Shown one piece after another: positions 9,892 through 20,007 of a stretch of DNA of 64,000 nucleotides. Below the pieces are notes generated by a model. It did no database searches, was not told the DNA's origin, and saw nothing but the letters and a program-made list of their open reading frames with translations. Position numbers and translations under genes: made by a program. Position 1 is the stretch's first letter. Every line of letters begins with the position of its first letter. The DNA is from Symbiodinium natans (Eukaryota > Sar > Dinophyceae > Suessiales > Symbiodiniaceae), in NCBI GenBank assembly GCA_905221605.1, contig CAJNDS010002068.1, positions 337,001 through 401,000 on the forward strand. Reading direction: 5' to 3'.

Positions 9892-11730
9892 CTGGTCTTC
9901 ATTCCGGCGCAGGCGTATCTGAAGTTCCCCTTCCTCACGGCAGGCTGCCTGCAGGCCCAGCAGATGCAGGTTAGCAGGGTTTAGGGTTTAGGGTTTAGGG
10001 TTTAGGGTTTAGGGTTTAGAGTTTAGGGTTTAGGGTTTAGGGTTTAGGGGTGCTGCGTTACACTTTTTTAGTAGGGAATGGGGGGAATAAGGTACCATGT
10101 ATCCCCTATATACCCCCTTAAGGTATTGCACATTGTACCTTATCCCCCCTGTCTCAAGCAGCCTCTCATGGTTTAGGGTTTAGGGTTCAGGGTTTAGGGT
10201 TTAGGGTTTAGGGTTTACGGTTTAGGGTTTAGGGTTGTCAAGGGCACCCTCTCGAAGCTCTACACTCTAAACTCCCGGCCCTACACCCCAGGCTGTCCTG
10301 AAAACCTAGCGACATCCCTCAACCGCAGCTTTGAGAGCCTGAAGCCCTAAAGCCCAAAGCCTAGACCCTAAAGCCTAAAGCCTAAACCTAAACCCTAAAC
10401 CCTAAACCCCAAACCCCAAAACCCTAAACCCTGCGTTGCAACGAGAAGCCCTGCCTTCAGCTCCTCCGCTGCGCCGCGGAAGCCGTTGACCTCTGTGATG
10501 CAGTGGCCCGCATGCACCTGGTAGGGTTTAGGGTTTAGGGTGTAGGGGTTTCAGGGTTTCAGGGTTTAGGGTTTAGGGTTTAGGGTTTAGGGTTTAGGGT
10601 TTAGGGTTTAGGGTTTAGGGTTTAGGGTTTAGGGTTTAGGGTTTAGGGTTTAGGGTTTAGGGTTTAGGGTTTATTTGAGCGTTTGGGGTTTGGCTCTCTG
10701 CAAACCTGCTAAGTGCCACTGCCCCCTCTTCTACATGTAGCCCACTGATGCTTGCTCATCTAGAGCTCTGGGTTTGTGGTTTAGGGGTCGGATGGGTGCA
10801 GCGCGCCGACTCTCGCAAACCCGCCACCTCTCTGTCTGGGTGCAGCAGGTTCCTTAGATTCTGAAGGTCGTGTCTTCCATGAGGCTCTGAGATGTAACCC
10901 TAAACCCTACAGCCTAAACCAACCCTAAACCCTCCCTAAACTACTGAAAGAGGAGTGCCTCTTAAAGCCCTTTGCGGCCAAAGACTCCAGGACTTCACGA
11001 GGCCGTCTCGGACAGCGACCACCGAAAGGCGGCTGCCATCCTCGCCTTGAGATTCAGGGTTTAGGGTTTAGGGTTTAGGGTTTAGGGTTTAGGGTTTAGG
11101 GTTTAGGGTTTAGGGTTTAGGGCTTAGGGCTTAGGGTTCAGGGTTGGGATGTTGCCGCTTATACTAACAGTCCTTAATAGGGATGATAAGAGCGGCTACG
11201 ATAATCCCACTAAGGACGCTTATAGGGTGTACAGGCCTTCAAGGGCTTCTACTGTAGGGCTCAGACAGAGGGTGTAGGGTTTAGGGTTTGGGGTTTAGGG
11301 TTTAGGGTTTAGGGTTTAGGGTTTAGGGTTTAGGGTTTAGGGTTTAGACTTCTTCTTTCAGCTCTTAGGCTAAATTATGCAGAGTACACAAATTCCAACA
11401 AGCACTGCTGCTGATCATCAAAGGTCACTGTACCCGGCATGCCGATTAGCTCGAAACCTCAACCCGAAACTCCATACCCGTCAACTCTCTACCCGAAACC
11501 CTAAACCCTAACCCTAAACCCTAAACCCTGCCCCCTAAGCCCTGAACCCAAAACCCTACACCCTAAAGCCCTCCACCCTAAGCCCTAAACCCTCAACCCT
11601 CAACCCTAAACCCTAAACCCTAAACCCTAAACCCTAAACCCTAAACCCAACCCCAAAACAACAAACACAGACACGGCTGCTCTGTCAGGGCCTGGATCGA
11701 CGTCGATCCCCAGTTTGGCCCCGCCCGCCC
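9892..11730 (-). CDS. PDZ-domain protein, micro-exon gene
   Basis: On the minus strand five or six tiny exons spell one PDZ domain in order. 11692-11730 gives AKLGIDVDPG. 10986-11045 gives EDGSRLSVVAVRDGLVKSW. 10455-10517 gives VHAGHCITEVNGFRG and EELK, with the usual GD-x-I-x-x-VNG turn changed to GHCITEVNG. 10317-10338 probably adds ALKAAVE, and 9892-9933 gives EGELQIRLRRNEDQ, the last strand. An extra piece near 10820-10845 (LLHPDRE) fits between SW and VHAG. Introns begin GC or GT and end AG-G, and frame is kept across most joins. Telomere-like arrays fill every intron. A minus-strand island at 13755-13815 (ELSIRPPLQVEVEEA) may be the preceding exon. PDZ domains bind C-terminal peptides; the partner is unknown. 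The plus strand is also open in places, but only the minus strand gives a domain. Confidence 0.6.
9976..10236 (+). repeat. TTTAGGG arrays around a foldback element
   Basis: Arrays at 9976-10048 and 10169-10236 flank an inverted repeat at about 10080-10155. Its arms are GGGGGGAATAAGGTACCATG and its near complement, and the loop contains CCCCTATATACCCCC. All lie in a PDZ-gene intron. Confidence 0.8.
10517..10675 (+). repeat. TTTAGGG array in PDZ-gene intron
   Basis: About 22 near-perfect heptamers directly follow the exon at 10517. Confidence 0.93.
11052..11660. repeat. Intronic arrays and inverted-repeat element
   Basis: TTTAGGG arrays at 11052-11145 and 11277-11347, and CCCTAAA at 11490-11647. 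Between them, 11149-11255 starts TTGGGATGTTGCCGCTTATAC and contains CAGTCCTTAATAGGGAT with a facing complement. It is related to the element at 49237-49427 but has no clean right end. Confidence 0.8.
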
Positions 11731-11756
11731 TGTCGCGTTTAGACCGTTGATGGCAA

Positions 11757-11965
11757 GGGTTTAGGGTTCAGGGTTTAGGGCTTAGGGTTAGGGCTTAGGG
11801 TTTAGGGTTTAGGGTTTAAGGTTTAGGGTTTAGGGGTTAGGGTTTAGGGTTTAGGGTTTAGGGTTTAGGGTTTAGGGTTTAGGGTTTAGGGTTTAGGGTT
11901 TAGGGTTTAGGGTTTAGGGTTTAGGGTTTAGGGTTTAGGGTTTAGGGTTTAGGGTTTAGGGTTTA
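11757..11965 (+). repeat. TTTAGGG array, about 200 bp
   Basis: Nearly perfect heptamers after about 11850. Confidence 0.95.
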
Positions 11966-11969
11966 GGAA

Positions 11970-12105
11970 GGGCTGAGGATGGGGCGTTTGCGTTTTTGCG
12001 ATCTGCTTCTTTGGGGGCTTCAGAAATCAGGGTTTTAGGCTTCAGGCTTACGGGTTTTCGCATCCTTCCAAGATTGACATGCAATTTGCAGCAGCTGTTT
12101 TGTGA
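11970..12105 (-). CDS. Candidate exons, unassigned
   Basis: The minus strand reads LTKQLLQIACQSWKDAKTRK (about 12050-12105) and, in another frame, SEAPKEADRKNANAPSSALP (about 11970-12035). This suggests two exons separated by a very short intron. They lie upstream of the PDZ exons and could belong to the same gene. Confidence 0.35.
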
Positions 12106-12244
12106 GCCCTGAACCCTAGAGCCTGAACCCCTAAACCCCAGAACCCCCAAAACCCCAAAACCCCTCAACCCCTCAACCCCTCAACCCCTCAACCCCCAAA
12201 CCCCCTAAACCCCTGAACTCCTGAACCCTAAGCCCCTAAACCCT

Positions 12245-13340
12245 AAGCTCTATTTCCGGGTAAATGAACGGCCACATGCTGAAAGGTCCTGTTCACGCAG
12301 ATCAGGTATTCCAGATGCTCCTCATCGCTGTGCGCATCCATGGCGCAAGTGAGGCGGGCAGAGGGGCGTACTCGCCTTCTACCATCTGGCTGTCGTCGTT
12401 ATGCAAGGCGAGCGTGACAAAATACTGAGGCTGCACCTACGTCAGGGTTCGAGATTTCAATTTGGTAGCATGGCACCGATGATTCTGGTTTCACACGGGG
12501 GCTGATTCAGTAAACCGCAATGCCGTGGATGTGAGGTTTGACCATTGAGTGACTCTCGTGGGAGACCGGTCTAGGAACCACACTAGCAATACAAGCCAGG
12601 CCCCAGGCAACACAGATCTTGACGGGCATGAGTTGGCGCCATCGCACAAACTCCATGGCCACCTCTCCCCCGAGGCCCCAAGAAGCACCAAAAAATCAAC
12701 AGTTTGGGGGGGACTTCATTGAGCTTACCTTCGTGGAGGTATGTCACTGGAAACATCTAATATGCCTTCAGTTCCCTTCTCGTCACTAGTCATCAGACTG
12801 GGTGCACGAAACTCCACTGACATCAAATACCAGCACCTGATCGATGTTGGCCACAATGCCTGTCTCACACCTCAGAACATGTGGGTCAGCTTCTCAAAAT
12901 TCGCCCTCGGCTTCCGGCCAACGGCTGGAACAAGCGTGTCCAGGATCTCGTCTCCTTCCCCCCTTCAACCCTTCCCACGCAGAAACTGCTGCGGTTCACC
13001 CCATCCCGCAGAGATCACGCCCAAAACTTCTGCCTCTGGAAGTTTTTGCCAAAAGACCCCCCAGCCCCCCCACATCCCCCCACCGCCCCCCCCCCCTTTC
13101 ACCTGGTCTGGAACTCCACCGGCCCGGCTGCCGAGAGCTCTTGCAATTTTGGCTCCTGTTTTGGGTACCCTGAATGCTGAATCAGTAGAATCGTAGCCCC
13201 AAAAGGGACCCCCATTTAGAGAAGTGACCGTGGCAACTTGAAGCCCCGTGCATTCGAAGTACTGCGGCCCCAAAGTCCAAGGTCCGCGCCACCAGCGGAA
13301 CCCAGGCAGGGTCTCCTCGTTGCCTGTAGCAAAGGCTGCT
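12245..13340. other. Unassigned island of about 1.1 kb
   Basis: A minus frame beginning ATG at 12658 reads MEFVRWRQLMPVKICVAWGL, hydrophobic enough for a membrane segment, and runs 49 codons. A 151-codon plus frame (12741-13196) ends in a proline run caused by poly-C and overlaps long minus frames. No strand can be preferred. Confidence 0.3.
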
Positions 13341-13344
13341 TGGG

Positions 13345-13875
13345 AGGGGACCCCAAACCCTAAACCCTAAGCCCTAAGCCCTAAACCCTAAACCCTAAAC
13401 CTTAAACCCTAACCCTAAACCCTAAACCCTTAACCCTACTCATGTCAGGGCCCACCCGAGGCATCTGCAGGCCAGTGGGCGGGCGCGAAGTGCAAGCCAC
13501 ATGCAGCACATTGCAGCCCCTTTTCCTAGGTTGGCCCCTGCAACCCTCCGAAAAATATTCCTAAATAGGAGGCTATTAAACCCAACAACGGAGAAGTACA
13601 AAACTTATCCCAAGGGGGCCGAAACCCGAAACCCTAAACCCTACACCCTGCACCCTAAACCCTAAACCCTAAGCCTAAACCCTAAACCCCTAGCCTTCCT
13701 AGTTTCGGATCTCCTCCCATCTCATCCCATCTCGCCTTTCTCTTCCGCTGCAGGCGCCGCCTCTTCAACTTCCACCTGCAGGGGGGGCCGGATGGACAGC
13801 TCAGATGCTTGGAGTGTTTAGGGCTTCGGGTTTAGGGTTTAGGGTTGAGGGTTTAGGGTTCAGGGTTTAGGGTTT
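13345..13875. repeat. Heptamer arrays flanking a candidate exon
   Basis: CCCTAAA at 13350-13437 and 13620-13690, TTTAGGG at 13815-13875. The island 13755-13815 reads ELSIRPPLQVEVEEA on the minus strand and is listed under the PDZ gene as a likely upstream exon. Confidence 0.75.
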
Positions 13876-13989
13876 AGGGTGTGGTTTGTGAATTTGCGCA
13901 CGACAGCGGGAGCATTGGCTGAAAGATGCCTTACGGACCAGAGGGCTGAAATTTCCTGCGCTTGTTGGGTTTGTTTTCCGCCCGTGTCT

Positions 13990-14830
13990 GGGTGTCTCGA
14001 CTTAAGAATTTGAGGCGCATTCTTAACTCAGTTGTTTCTGCGAGCAGGAAGCCTGATAAAATCCCAAACTAAGAATCTGAGCCCTCAGATGCTTAGCTTG
14101 TAAGCTTTGAACAAGCACGCCCGAATCAGACAATTTCCTCCCACAAATAAGAAACTGAGCCCTCAGATTCTTAGCAACCAGGCCCCAACTGAGAAGAAGA
14201 AAAGATAGCTAAGAATGTGAGACCTCAGATTCTTTGCTTGTGAAGCCCTCACACAAGCAGGTCTAGGGTGTAGGGTTTAGGGTTTAGGGTTTCGGGTTTA
14301 GGGTTGAGAAGAAGGAGAAAAGATCCCGAACCATGCGACCAGTGGGCTCCAATCAAGATCAAGAAGGCCATCAGTTTAGGGTTTAGGGTTTCGGGTTTCG
14401 GATTTAGGGTTGAGAAGAAGGAGAAAAGATCCCGAACCATGCAACCAGTGGGCTCCAATCAAGATCAAGAAGGCCATCAGTTTAGGGTTTAGGGTTTAGG
14501 GTTTGGGGTTTGGGGTTTAGGGCTTAGGGAATCTGGGCCCTCAGATTCTTAACTCGCAGGGCTTACTTATGCAGGCAGGCTCCAATAGCAGGTCACCATC
14601 AGGAAACCTCCTCTCTAAGAGTCTGGATTCTGAACTTGTAGGGTTTCTATACAGGCAAGCACCAGAAAATCCCCCAATTAAGAATCTGAGCCCTCAGATT
14701 CCTTGGCTTGCAGAGCTTGGCCCCCAATCAGTAACATCTGAGCCCTGAAATCCTGAACTGGCAGAGTTTTGCAGGCCCCAAGCAGAAAAGCCCCCTAATC
14801 AAGAATCTGAGCCCGCAGGCTCCTAGCTTG
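13990..14830. repeat. Cluster of a 24-bp palindromic repeat
   Basis: A near-perfect palindrome with 11-bp arms (AAGAATCTGAG, then CC, then its reverse complement) recurs about nine times, near 14003, 14069, 14148, 14208, 14524, 14615, 14678, 14728 and 14795. It is often followed by TAGCTTG and a GCAGG/CAAGCAGG segment. Copies vary at one to four positions. Confidence 0.8.
14268..14530 (+). repeat. Tandem duplication with heptamers
   Basis: A 106-bp unit starts TTGAGAAGAAGGAGAAAAG at 14304 and again at 14410. Each copy ends in a short TTTAGGG run. The two copies differ at a few positions. Confidence 0.85.
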
Positions 14831-14920
14831 ACATGAAAGAACTCACTTGCCGCAGACCGGGAAACGCCCTTCCGGCCGCCAGCCACGCGACTCTCTTGCA
14901 GGATGCTGCACTGTGTCGAG

Positions 14921-15000
14921 TATAGGGGCCTCAATGCTTAGAATAGGGTTTTGGTGGTGATTTTCGTAGAATTATATGGGGACCATCGTAATTCTCACAG
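14921..15000 (+). mobile_element. TATAGGGG-type foldback element (partial)
   Basis: It begins TATAGGGGCCT and continues TTAGAATAGGGTTTTGG, matching the family listed at 63681. The right end is degraded. The next 170 bp are unique, and 15170-15232 is a relative of the TTTCGAAAACC-type repeat at 31817-31907. Confidence 0.6.
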
Positions 15001-15229
15001 AGGACCGCCCACCCCCCGAGTCCAGCCTCTGTCGGCGGCGGCTGAGATGTCGCAGAGGTCGGGCGGTCCTTCTTGCCCTTGCTCTTGCCCTGCGCTGGTC
15101 ACTCTGAACTTCGTGTAGCTCTTGCGTCAATGGGCCCGAAAAAAATCAAGGAGTTTCGTCTAAGGAACCATGTGAGGGTTTACGAAAATCAGGGACCCCT
15201 CATGTCGACCCCCAAATTGTAGGATTCCC

Positions 15230-15655
15230 CTATAACCCTAACCCTAACCCCTAAACCCTAAACCCTCCTTAATTTCTGACACCCCCAATTTTCAAAACCG
15301 ACCTGGCGATCCGGTGCCGGAGGCCCTGGGAGTTAAGATCTTTGGGGCAAGTAGCAGATGTAAGGATCCCAGGGGTAGGTTGGCCCCTAACGGCCTCTGA
15401 AGATGATGCCTAAATATGATCCTTCTTGAACCCAAAACTTTGCAACAATGCAACATATCCCAAAGCCCTAAACCCTAAACCCTAAACCCCTAAACCCTAA
15501 ACCCTAAGTCATGGCCTCGGCTGCAGGTGGCAACAGGGAGGCGGTGGACGTCGACGGCTTCGGAGCCTTGCGGGCTGGCTACAAGTTGCCGTCCTTAAGG
15601 TGCTTGAGGCCCTTGAAGGCTTATAAGGGTTTAGGGTTTAGGGTTTAGGGTTCAG
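15230..15655. other. Heptamer arrays, island and candidate exon
   Basis: CCCTAAA at 15232-15268 and 15463-15508, TTTAGGG at 15627-15658. The island 15270-15460 shows nothing recognisable. 15511-15626 is open from an ATG on the plus strand (MASAAGGNREAVDVDGFGAL), a possible first exon. Confidence 0.4.
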
Positions 15656-15666
15656 GGTTAGAGTTT

Positions 15667-15780
15667 CTTGGTAGCCCGGTAACCATATCAAAACAAGGGC
15701 ACCCTTTTTTTTGGGTTGGATACTCAATGAGGGAACCTTGAGCCAAAAGAAGGGAAAAGGGTACCACTGAGCTACCAAGG
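15667..15780 (-). mobile_element. Foldback element with tRNA-like A box and spliced-leader match
   Basis: The arms CTTGGTAGC/GCTACCAAG are 9 bp perfect and extend imperfectly. Read on the minus strand, the right arm is GGTAGCTCAGTGGTA, which fits the tRNA A-box consensus. About 35 nt on is TTTTGGCTCAAGGTTCC, which contains the last 12 nt of the dinoflagellate spliced leader and a GGTTC B-box start. This could be a tRNA-derived SINE fragment. It is too short for a functional tRNA. Confidence 0.45.
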
Positions 15781-15794
15781 TTTGGAGTAACTTC

Positions 15795-16352
15795 ATGGAA
15801 CTGGCCATTGGCAAACTGCCGCACCCAGGGATGATGCCTGTGCACTCACCACTCTACGACTCTATGGGGGGGGTTCCGAATCGGGGCCACTCTTTGGGGG
15901 CTCCTAGAATGAGGATTATCCTATTTTGGGGGGGTATATTTAAGGGTACGCCCTGGTTTTTTGGAAATACCCCTATGACAACAGCACCTCTTCCTCCTCG
16001 TGCTTCTCCTCCTCCGCCTCTTGCCGCGCTTCGGGCTCGGGCGGCGGGGGCTCCCATGGCACCTCGCAAAGCAGCACGCAGGCAGTTTTCAAGGATTGGC
16101 ATCACCAGAGCCTCAGAAAATCCGCCAAATTTAGGAGGTTTGGGGTGCCGGTGCGGGTGGCTGGCTGGAGTTGCTGCAAGGATCAGAACCCTTGAGCAAG
16201 TGGATACCACAGCCCTCAACCCCGACATCGTGAACAAAGCAGCCTCTGGACTCTTAAAGTCCAGAAAGTCTCAATCCACGTGCAGGTACACTGGGACCCT
16301 TCAGCTTTCCCGCTGTCGGCGCCTCCATCAGGGGGCTGGGTTCCAAACCTGA
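15795..16352 (+). CDS. Candidate coding island interrupted by a short repeat
   Basis: A 185-codon plus frame, but 15870-15965 is a dispersed repeat related to 17515-17590, so the frame is composite. The downstream part (RTLEQVDTTALNPDIVNKAA) looks like protein. A minus frame also covers most of it. Unassigned. Confidence 0.25.
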   Translation: MELAIGKLPHPGMMPVHSPLYDSMGGVPNRGHSLGAPRMRIILFWGGIFKGTPWFFGNTPMTTAPLPPRASPPPPLAALRARAAGAPMAPRKAARRQFSRIGITRASENPPNLGGLGCRCGWLAGVAARIRTLEQVDTTALNPDIVNKAASGLLKSRKSQSTCRYTGTLQLSRCRRLHQGAGFQT

Positions 16353-16429
16353 AGCACACAGTAGGGAGGTTGATGGTCTATCGGAGAAGGATCGAGTGAT
16401 CTGTTTCACAAAGTTGCCTGATGAACTTT

Positions 16430-17060
16430 GAACCCTAAACCCTAAACCGTAAATCCTAAACCCTAAACCGGTGTTTATGACCTCAGGCACTCGAAGATTT
16501 GGGGGGTTGATGGTTGGGAGGCGCGAGCGTTGCCGTGGACTAGCGGCGGACTAGCTGTGCGGCCCGGGGGTCCTCAACCCTAAACCCTAAACCCTAAACC
16601 GTAAACCCTAAACCCTTAATGTTGGACCTGGATTCGTGGGGGCCCCCGGTTTGGCTGGGATATTCAGGACACCCTGACTTTTTGGGGGGTGCAGAGTGGG
16701 ACCGCTTCTGGGGCAAATCGTCCGGGTGTCGTAAGAAAATTCCGCGCGGCGCGCCTTCAAAATCCATTGCCGGGCATCTCTGAGCCTTTTCACCTTCTAT
16801 AAATTCCTCCCTATTACCCTAAACCCTAAACCCTAAACCCTAAACCCTAAACCCTAAATTAAAGACAGATAAACCCATGGGCCGTGTGAACAGAGCGAAC
16901 ATCAGCTTCGACTGACTTTCTGAGGGGGGGGGGGGGGGGGGGCAACACCAAAGCAGGTGCAACATTAACTCCCAAACCCTAAACTTTCCCTAAACCCTTA
17001 ACAATAAACTTAAAACCCTAAACCCTAACCCTAAACCCTCAACCCTAAACCCTAAACCCT
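16430..17060. repeat. CCCTAAA arrays, poly-G run and a short ORF
   Basis: Arrays at 16430-16467, 16575-16618, 16815-16857 and 16975-17066, and a run of about 16 G at 16925-16942. 16619-16783 is a plus frame of 54 codons from ATG to TGA (WGPPVWLGYSGHPDFLGGAE), which may be chance or a small exon. Confidence 0.7.
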
Positions 17061-17067
17061 AAACCCC

Positions 17068-18340
17068 TTCGTTGGCGAGCCCCAGCTCCCACGAGAGCTC
17101 GGGCTTGGGCGGATGTTCATGGTCAGGATATCTGCCATCTCCGCCAACACAGCCTACAACTTCAGCGACTTCCCAGATCGGAAACTCCCCTAAACTCTCC
17201 CTGAACTCCCCATAAACTCCCCCCCACCCCCCTAAACCCTGCCAAAACCCCCCTAAACCCCAAACCCCACCCCCCCCCCCCCCCCCCAAACCCTCCTAGA
17301 TCACCCTAAACTCCCCTAAACCCTGCAGCCCAATCCTCGCACGAAGCAACAGCTTCGCCCAAAGCCGGATGCCTCGGCTACGGTGACATTCCCCGGCTCG
17401 TACGGCACGTCGAACCTCGACCAAAGGGGTCGTTCTGGGCCTCTTTGGGTTTTAATGGAATGCCTCAGAACCAACATCCCGAAGGAAGGGTTCCTGACTT
17501 GGGGGTTTAAGAGAATTTGGGGTACCTTTTTGGTGGGAATCCCAGACTTGGGGGTGTATATTTGGGGTCCCCCACTTAAGGATGATCTTGGTATGCCTGA
17601 ACATCCCAACTTCAGACTTGAGGTAGTCTACTAAACGGCTCAGGCTCCCAGCTGTTTGGCGACTGTCTGGATCAAGGATCTCTGTGTCACGTCGCCTCCT
17701 CGGTGTCAGCAAGTGGTTGTGGGGCGACCTTGAGGACGCAAGGAGAGTTCTGTGCCGGACTACAGCATCTACCCATCGTCCGCATGAAAAGCAGACGGAC
17801 CTTCCAAGGATAAGTGAAGCACCGCAATGTCTATCGAGGGAGCCCGAGCTCGATTCCCAGATCTCTGCGCTGAACCTCAACATCTCGGGCAACCTCTTGC
17901 TGTCAGGCAGCTGTCCACTGCCAGATGGTAGTCGAGCTCTGGGCGAGCCTGTACTCGAGCCAAGGGTGGCTTTAGGGACTTTAGGGCTTGGGGTTTAGGG
18001 CCTCCGGATGTGTCGAGAAAAGCAAAAAAAAAAGCCGATGGTGCTTGCCGCGCTCGACATCCCAACAACTTGTAAGAAGCATTCGAAAACATTCCCTCCC
18101 AAATAAACCTACTGATTGCAACCTCACGACACTCGATCTAAAACAGGGTGCAACACTCTTGCCGGAAAGGGAAGATCTTGTAAAGGATGAAGCTTGGAAA
18201 GTGGCTTTAACCGTTTACAGGGTCGGTTTTTTGCACATCATGGGACGTGCTATTTCTCGGATGTCCGGGTGCGTCGAGCGACGCCTGCAATCAACCAAGG
18301 CCACAGCCTGAAGCTAAGGCAACGGTTTGAGGCCAGTAGG
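17068..18340. other. Coding-like islands of uncertain strand
   Basis: 17070-17180 and 17330-17440 are open on the minus strand (VGCVGGDGRYPDHEHPPKPE; FDVPYEPGNVTVAEASGFGR). 17510-17600 is a dispersed repeat with GGGGTACC and GGGGTCCC blocks. 17990-18311 is a plus frame of about 107 codons with LLPEREDLVKDEAWKVALTV. No domain recognised. Confidence 0.35.
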
Positions 18341-19500
18341 AAAGAAAAAATAATAATAATAATACTAATATTTTAATATTAATAATAAAGCACACCAAGC
18401 ACAGAAACCGGTAGCGACTTGCCCCAGCTCTGAGCTTCTCTTCGAGGCAACTGCCGAGGTGCTTTGGTGTTGGTCCACGACTCCGAGATGCTGAAAAACC
18501 GCGCCGGTATGGAAAAAAAAAACAATTTAGCTGCAGTTTTTGAGGCACGGCCCATGGATTGACAACTCTCTTTGTGAACCTCCCCCCCCCTCCCCCCCTG
18601 CTAGTCTCTGATTGCCACTAAACAGATCTTCTTTCACAACTCGGCCTTGTAACAAAAACTGGCTGTTCAGCATTGACACAACAACTCACCGGAAGGTAAA
18701 ACCGCAGAAGGATAGCGCATTGATCGGGATTGGATGCCCAATTACAAACGACGAAAAGACTCAAACACTCATTTAAAGCTGCGCATTCACTTCTGCGCCT
18801 GTATGACGTGGCGGGTCAAGCGAGCAACGTCTCGCGCGTGGACCATCCTGCTTAGGGGCCATGACGCCCATTTCACTCTCCAGGTGTTTCAAGGGAACGG
18901 CACAAACTATAGGGGCCTGAATAATTAGAATGAGGCTTTGGGGGGTGTTATACTATACTTATGAAGAGACCATAAGGGGATATTCGTACGTCTTCCGACC
19001 CCCATATTACGTGGGTCCCACATGGAAAGCTCCATAGGGCGCCAGCCACTACCATGAAGAACAGGCTAAGGCACGGGATGAAGTTCTTGCCCTCACCGAT
19101 GATCCGAAGGGTGGACCGCGTCCTTGGATCTTCGGGTCTCCGAGCGCTTGAATTTGCTAGGTGTAGTAGTCGTTAAAAGTAAGGATCGTGTACTTACAGT
19201 GGGAAAGTAGCAGTAGTAGTAATGATTGCAATAGTCGGAATAGAGTAGCTTAGGAATGGTCAGAATAGTGGAAGAGTTGTTTTTGTAGGAACAGTAGTAG
19301 TAAGAAAAATAGTAACAGCAATGACCAGCATATACCAGCATGCATAGTAGTAGCCAGAATCACATGAATATTCGCCATGTAGCCACAGTAGCACCTATGG
19401 GTACCCCTTTCATACTTCAAATAGAATGGAATCCCCGTAAAGGGACCTCAAAAAGGGGTACCCCTACCCCCATATGACAGTGGTGCTACCCTAAACCCTG
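18341..19500. other. Unique region with two foldback elements
   Basis: AATAAT-rich 18350-18390, poly-C at 18582-18599, an unassigned island to 18908. A TATAGGGG-type foldback element spans about 18909-19008 (TATAGGGGCCTGAATAATT to CCGACCCCCATA). An AGTAGT-rich stretch covers 19155-19350. At 19389-19490 an inverted repeat with GTAGCACC ends encloses paired GGGGTACCCCT blocks. Confidence 0.6.
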
Positions 19501-19520
19501 AACCCTAAACCTTAAACCCT

Positions 19521-19625
19521 AAGAGAGATGTCCGTGGAGTCTCTCAGCCAACTCTGTGCAACTTGGCGCAGCGCTGCCACGCAGCCTTGAAGAGGCCAAG
19601 GAAGGCATCCTGCGAGAGATGCTAC
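19521..19625 (+). CDS. Candidate exon, unassigned
   Basis: The plus strand reads ALPRSLEEAKEGILREMLL up to the start of a TTTAGGG array, with CCCTAAA just upstream. The sense is helical-protein-like; no family. Confidence 0.35.
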
Positions 19626-20007
19626 TCAGGGTTTAGGGTTTAGGGTTTAGGGTTAGGGTTTAGGGTTTAGGGTTTAGGGTTTAGGGTTTAGGGTTTAGGG
19701 TTTAGGGTTTAGGGTTTAGGGTTTAGGGTTTAGGGTTTAGGTTAGGGTTTAGGGTTTAGGGTTTAGGGTTTAGGGTTTAGGGTTTAGGGTTTAGGGTTTA
19801 GGGTTTAGGGTTTAGGGTTTAGGGTTTAGGGTTTAGGGTTTAGGGTTTAGGGTTTAGGGTTTAGGGTTTAGGGTTTTGGGTGTAGGGTTTAGGGTTTAGG
19901 GTTTAGGGTTTAGGGTTTAGGGTTTAGGGTTTAGGGTTTAGGGTTTAGGGTTTAGGGTTTAGGGTTTAGGGTTTAGGGTTTAGGGTTTAGGGTTTAGGGT
20001 TTAGGGT
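19626..20007 (+). repeat. Longest uninterrupted TTTAGGG array (about 380 bp)
   Basis: Over 50 heptamers with only a few single-base changes. It ends abruptly in unique sequence on both sides. Confidence 0.97.

Noticed and set aside
9870-10525. Plus-strand exons in these islands
   Set aside because: The plus frames are open, but only the minus strand yields an ordered PDZ domain with consistent donors and acceptors.
12741-13196. 151-codon plus ORF as a gene
   Set aside because: Its second half is a proline run from poly-C and it competes with long minus frames; no domain was recognised.
15660-15785. Functional tRNA gene
   Set aside because: Only an A-box-like arm is present; there is no cloverleaf, and the arms pair with each other instead.
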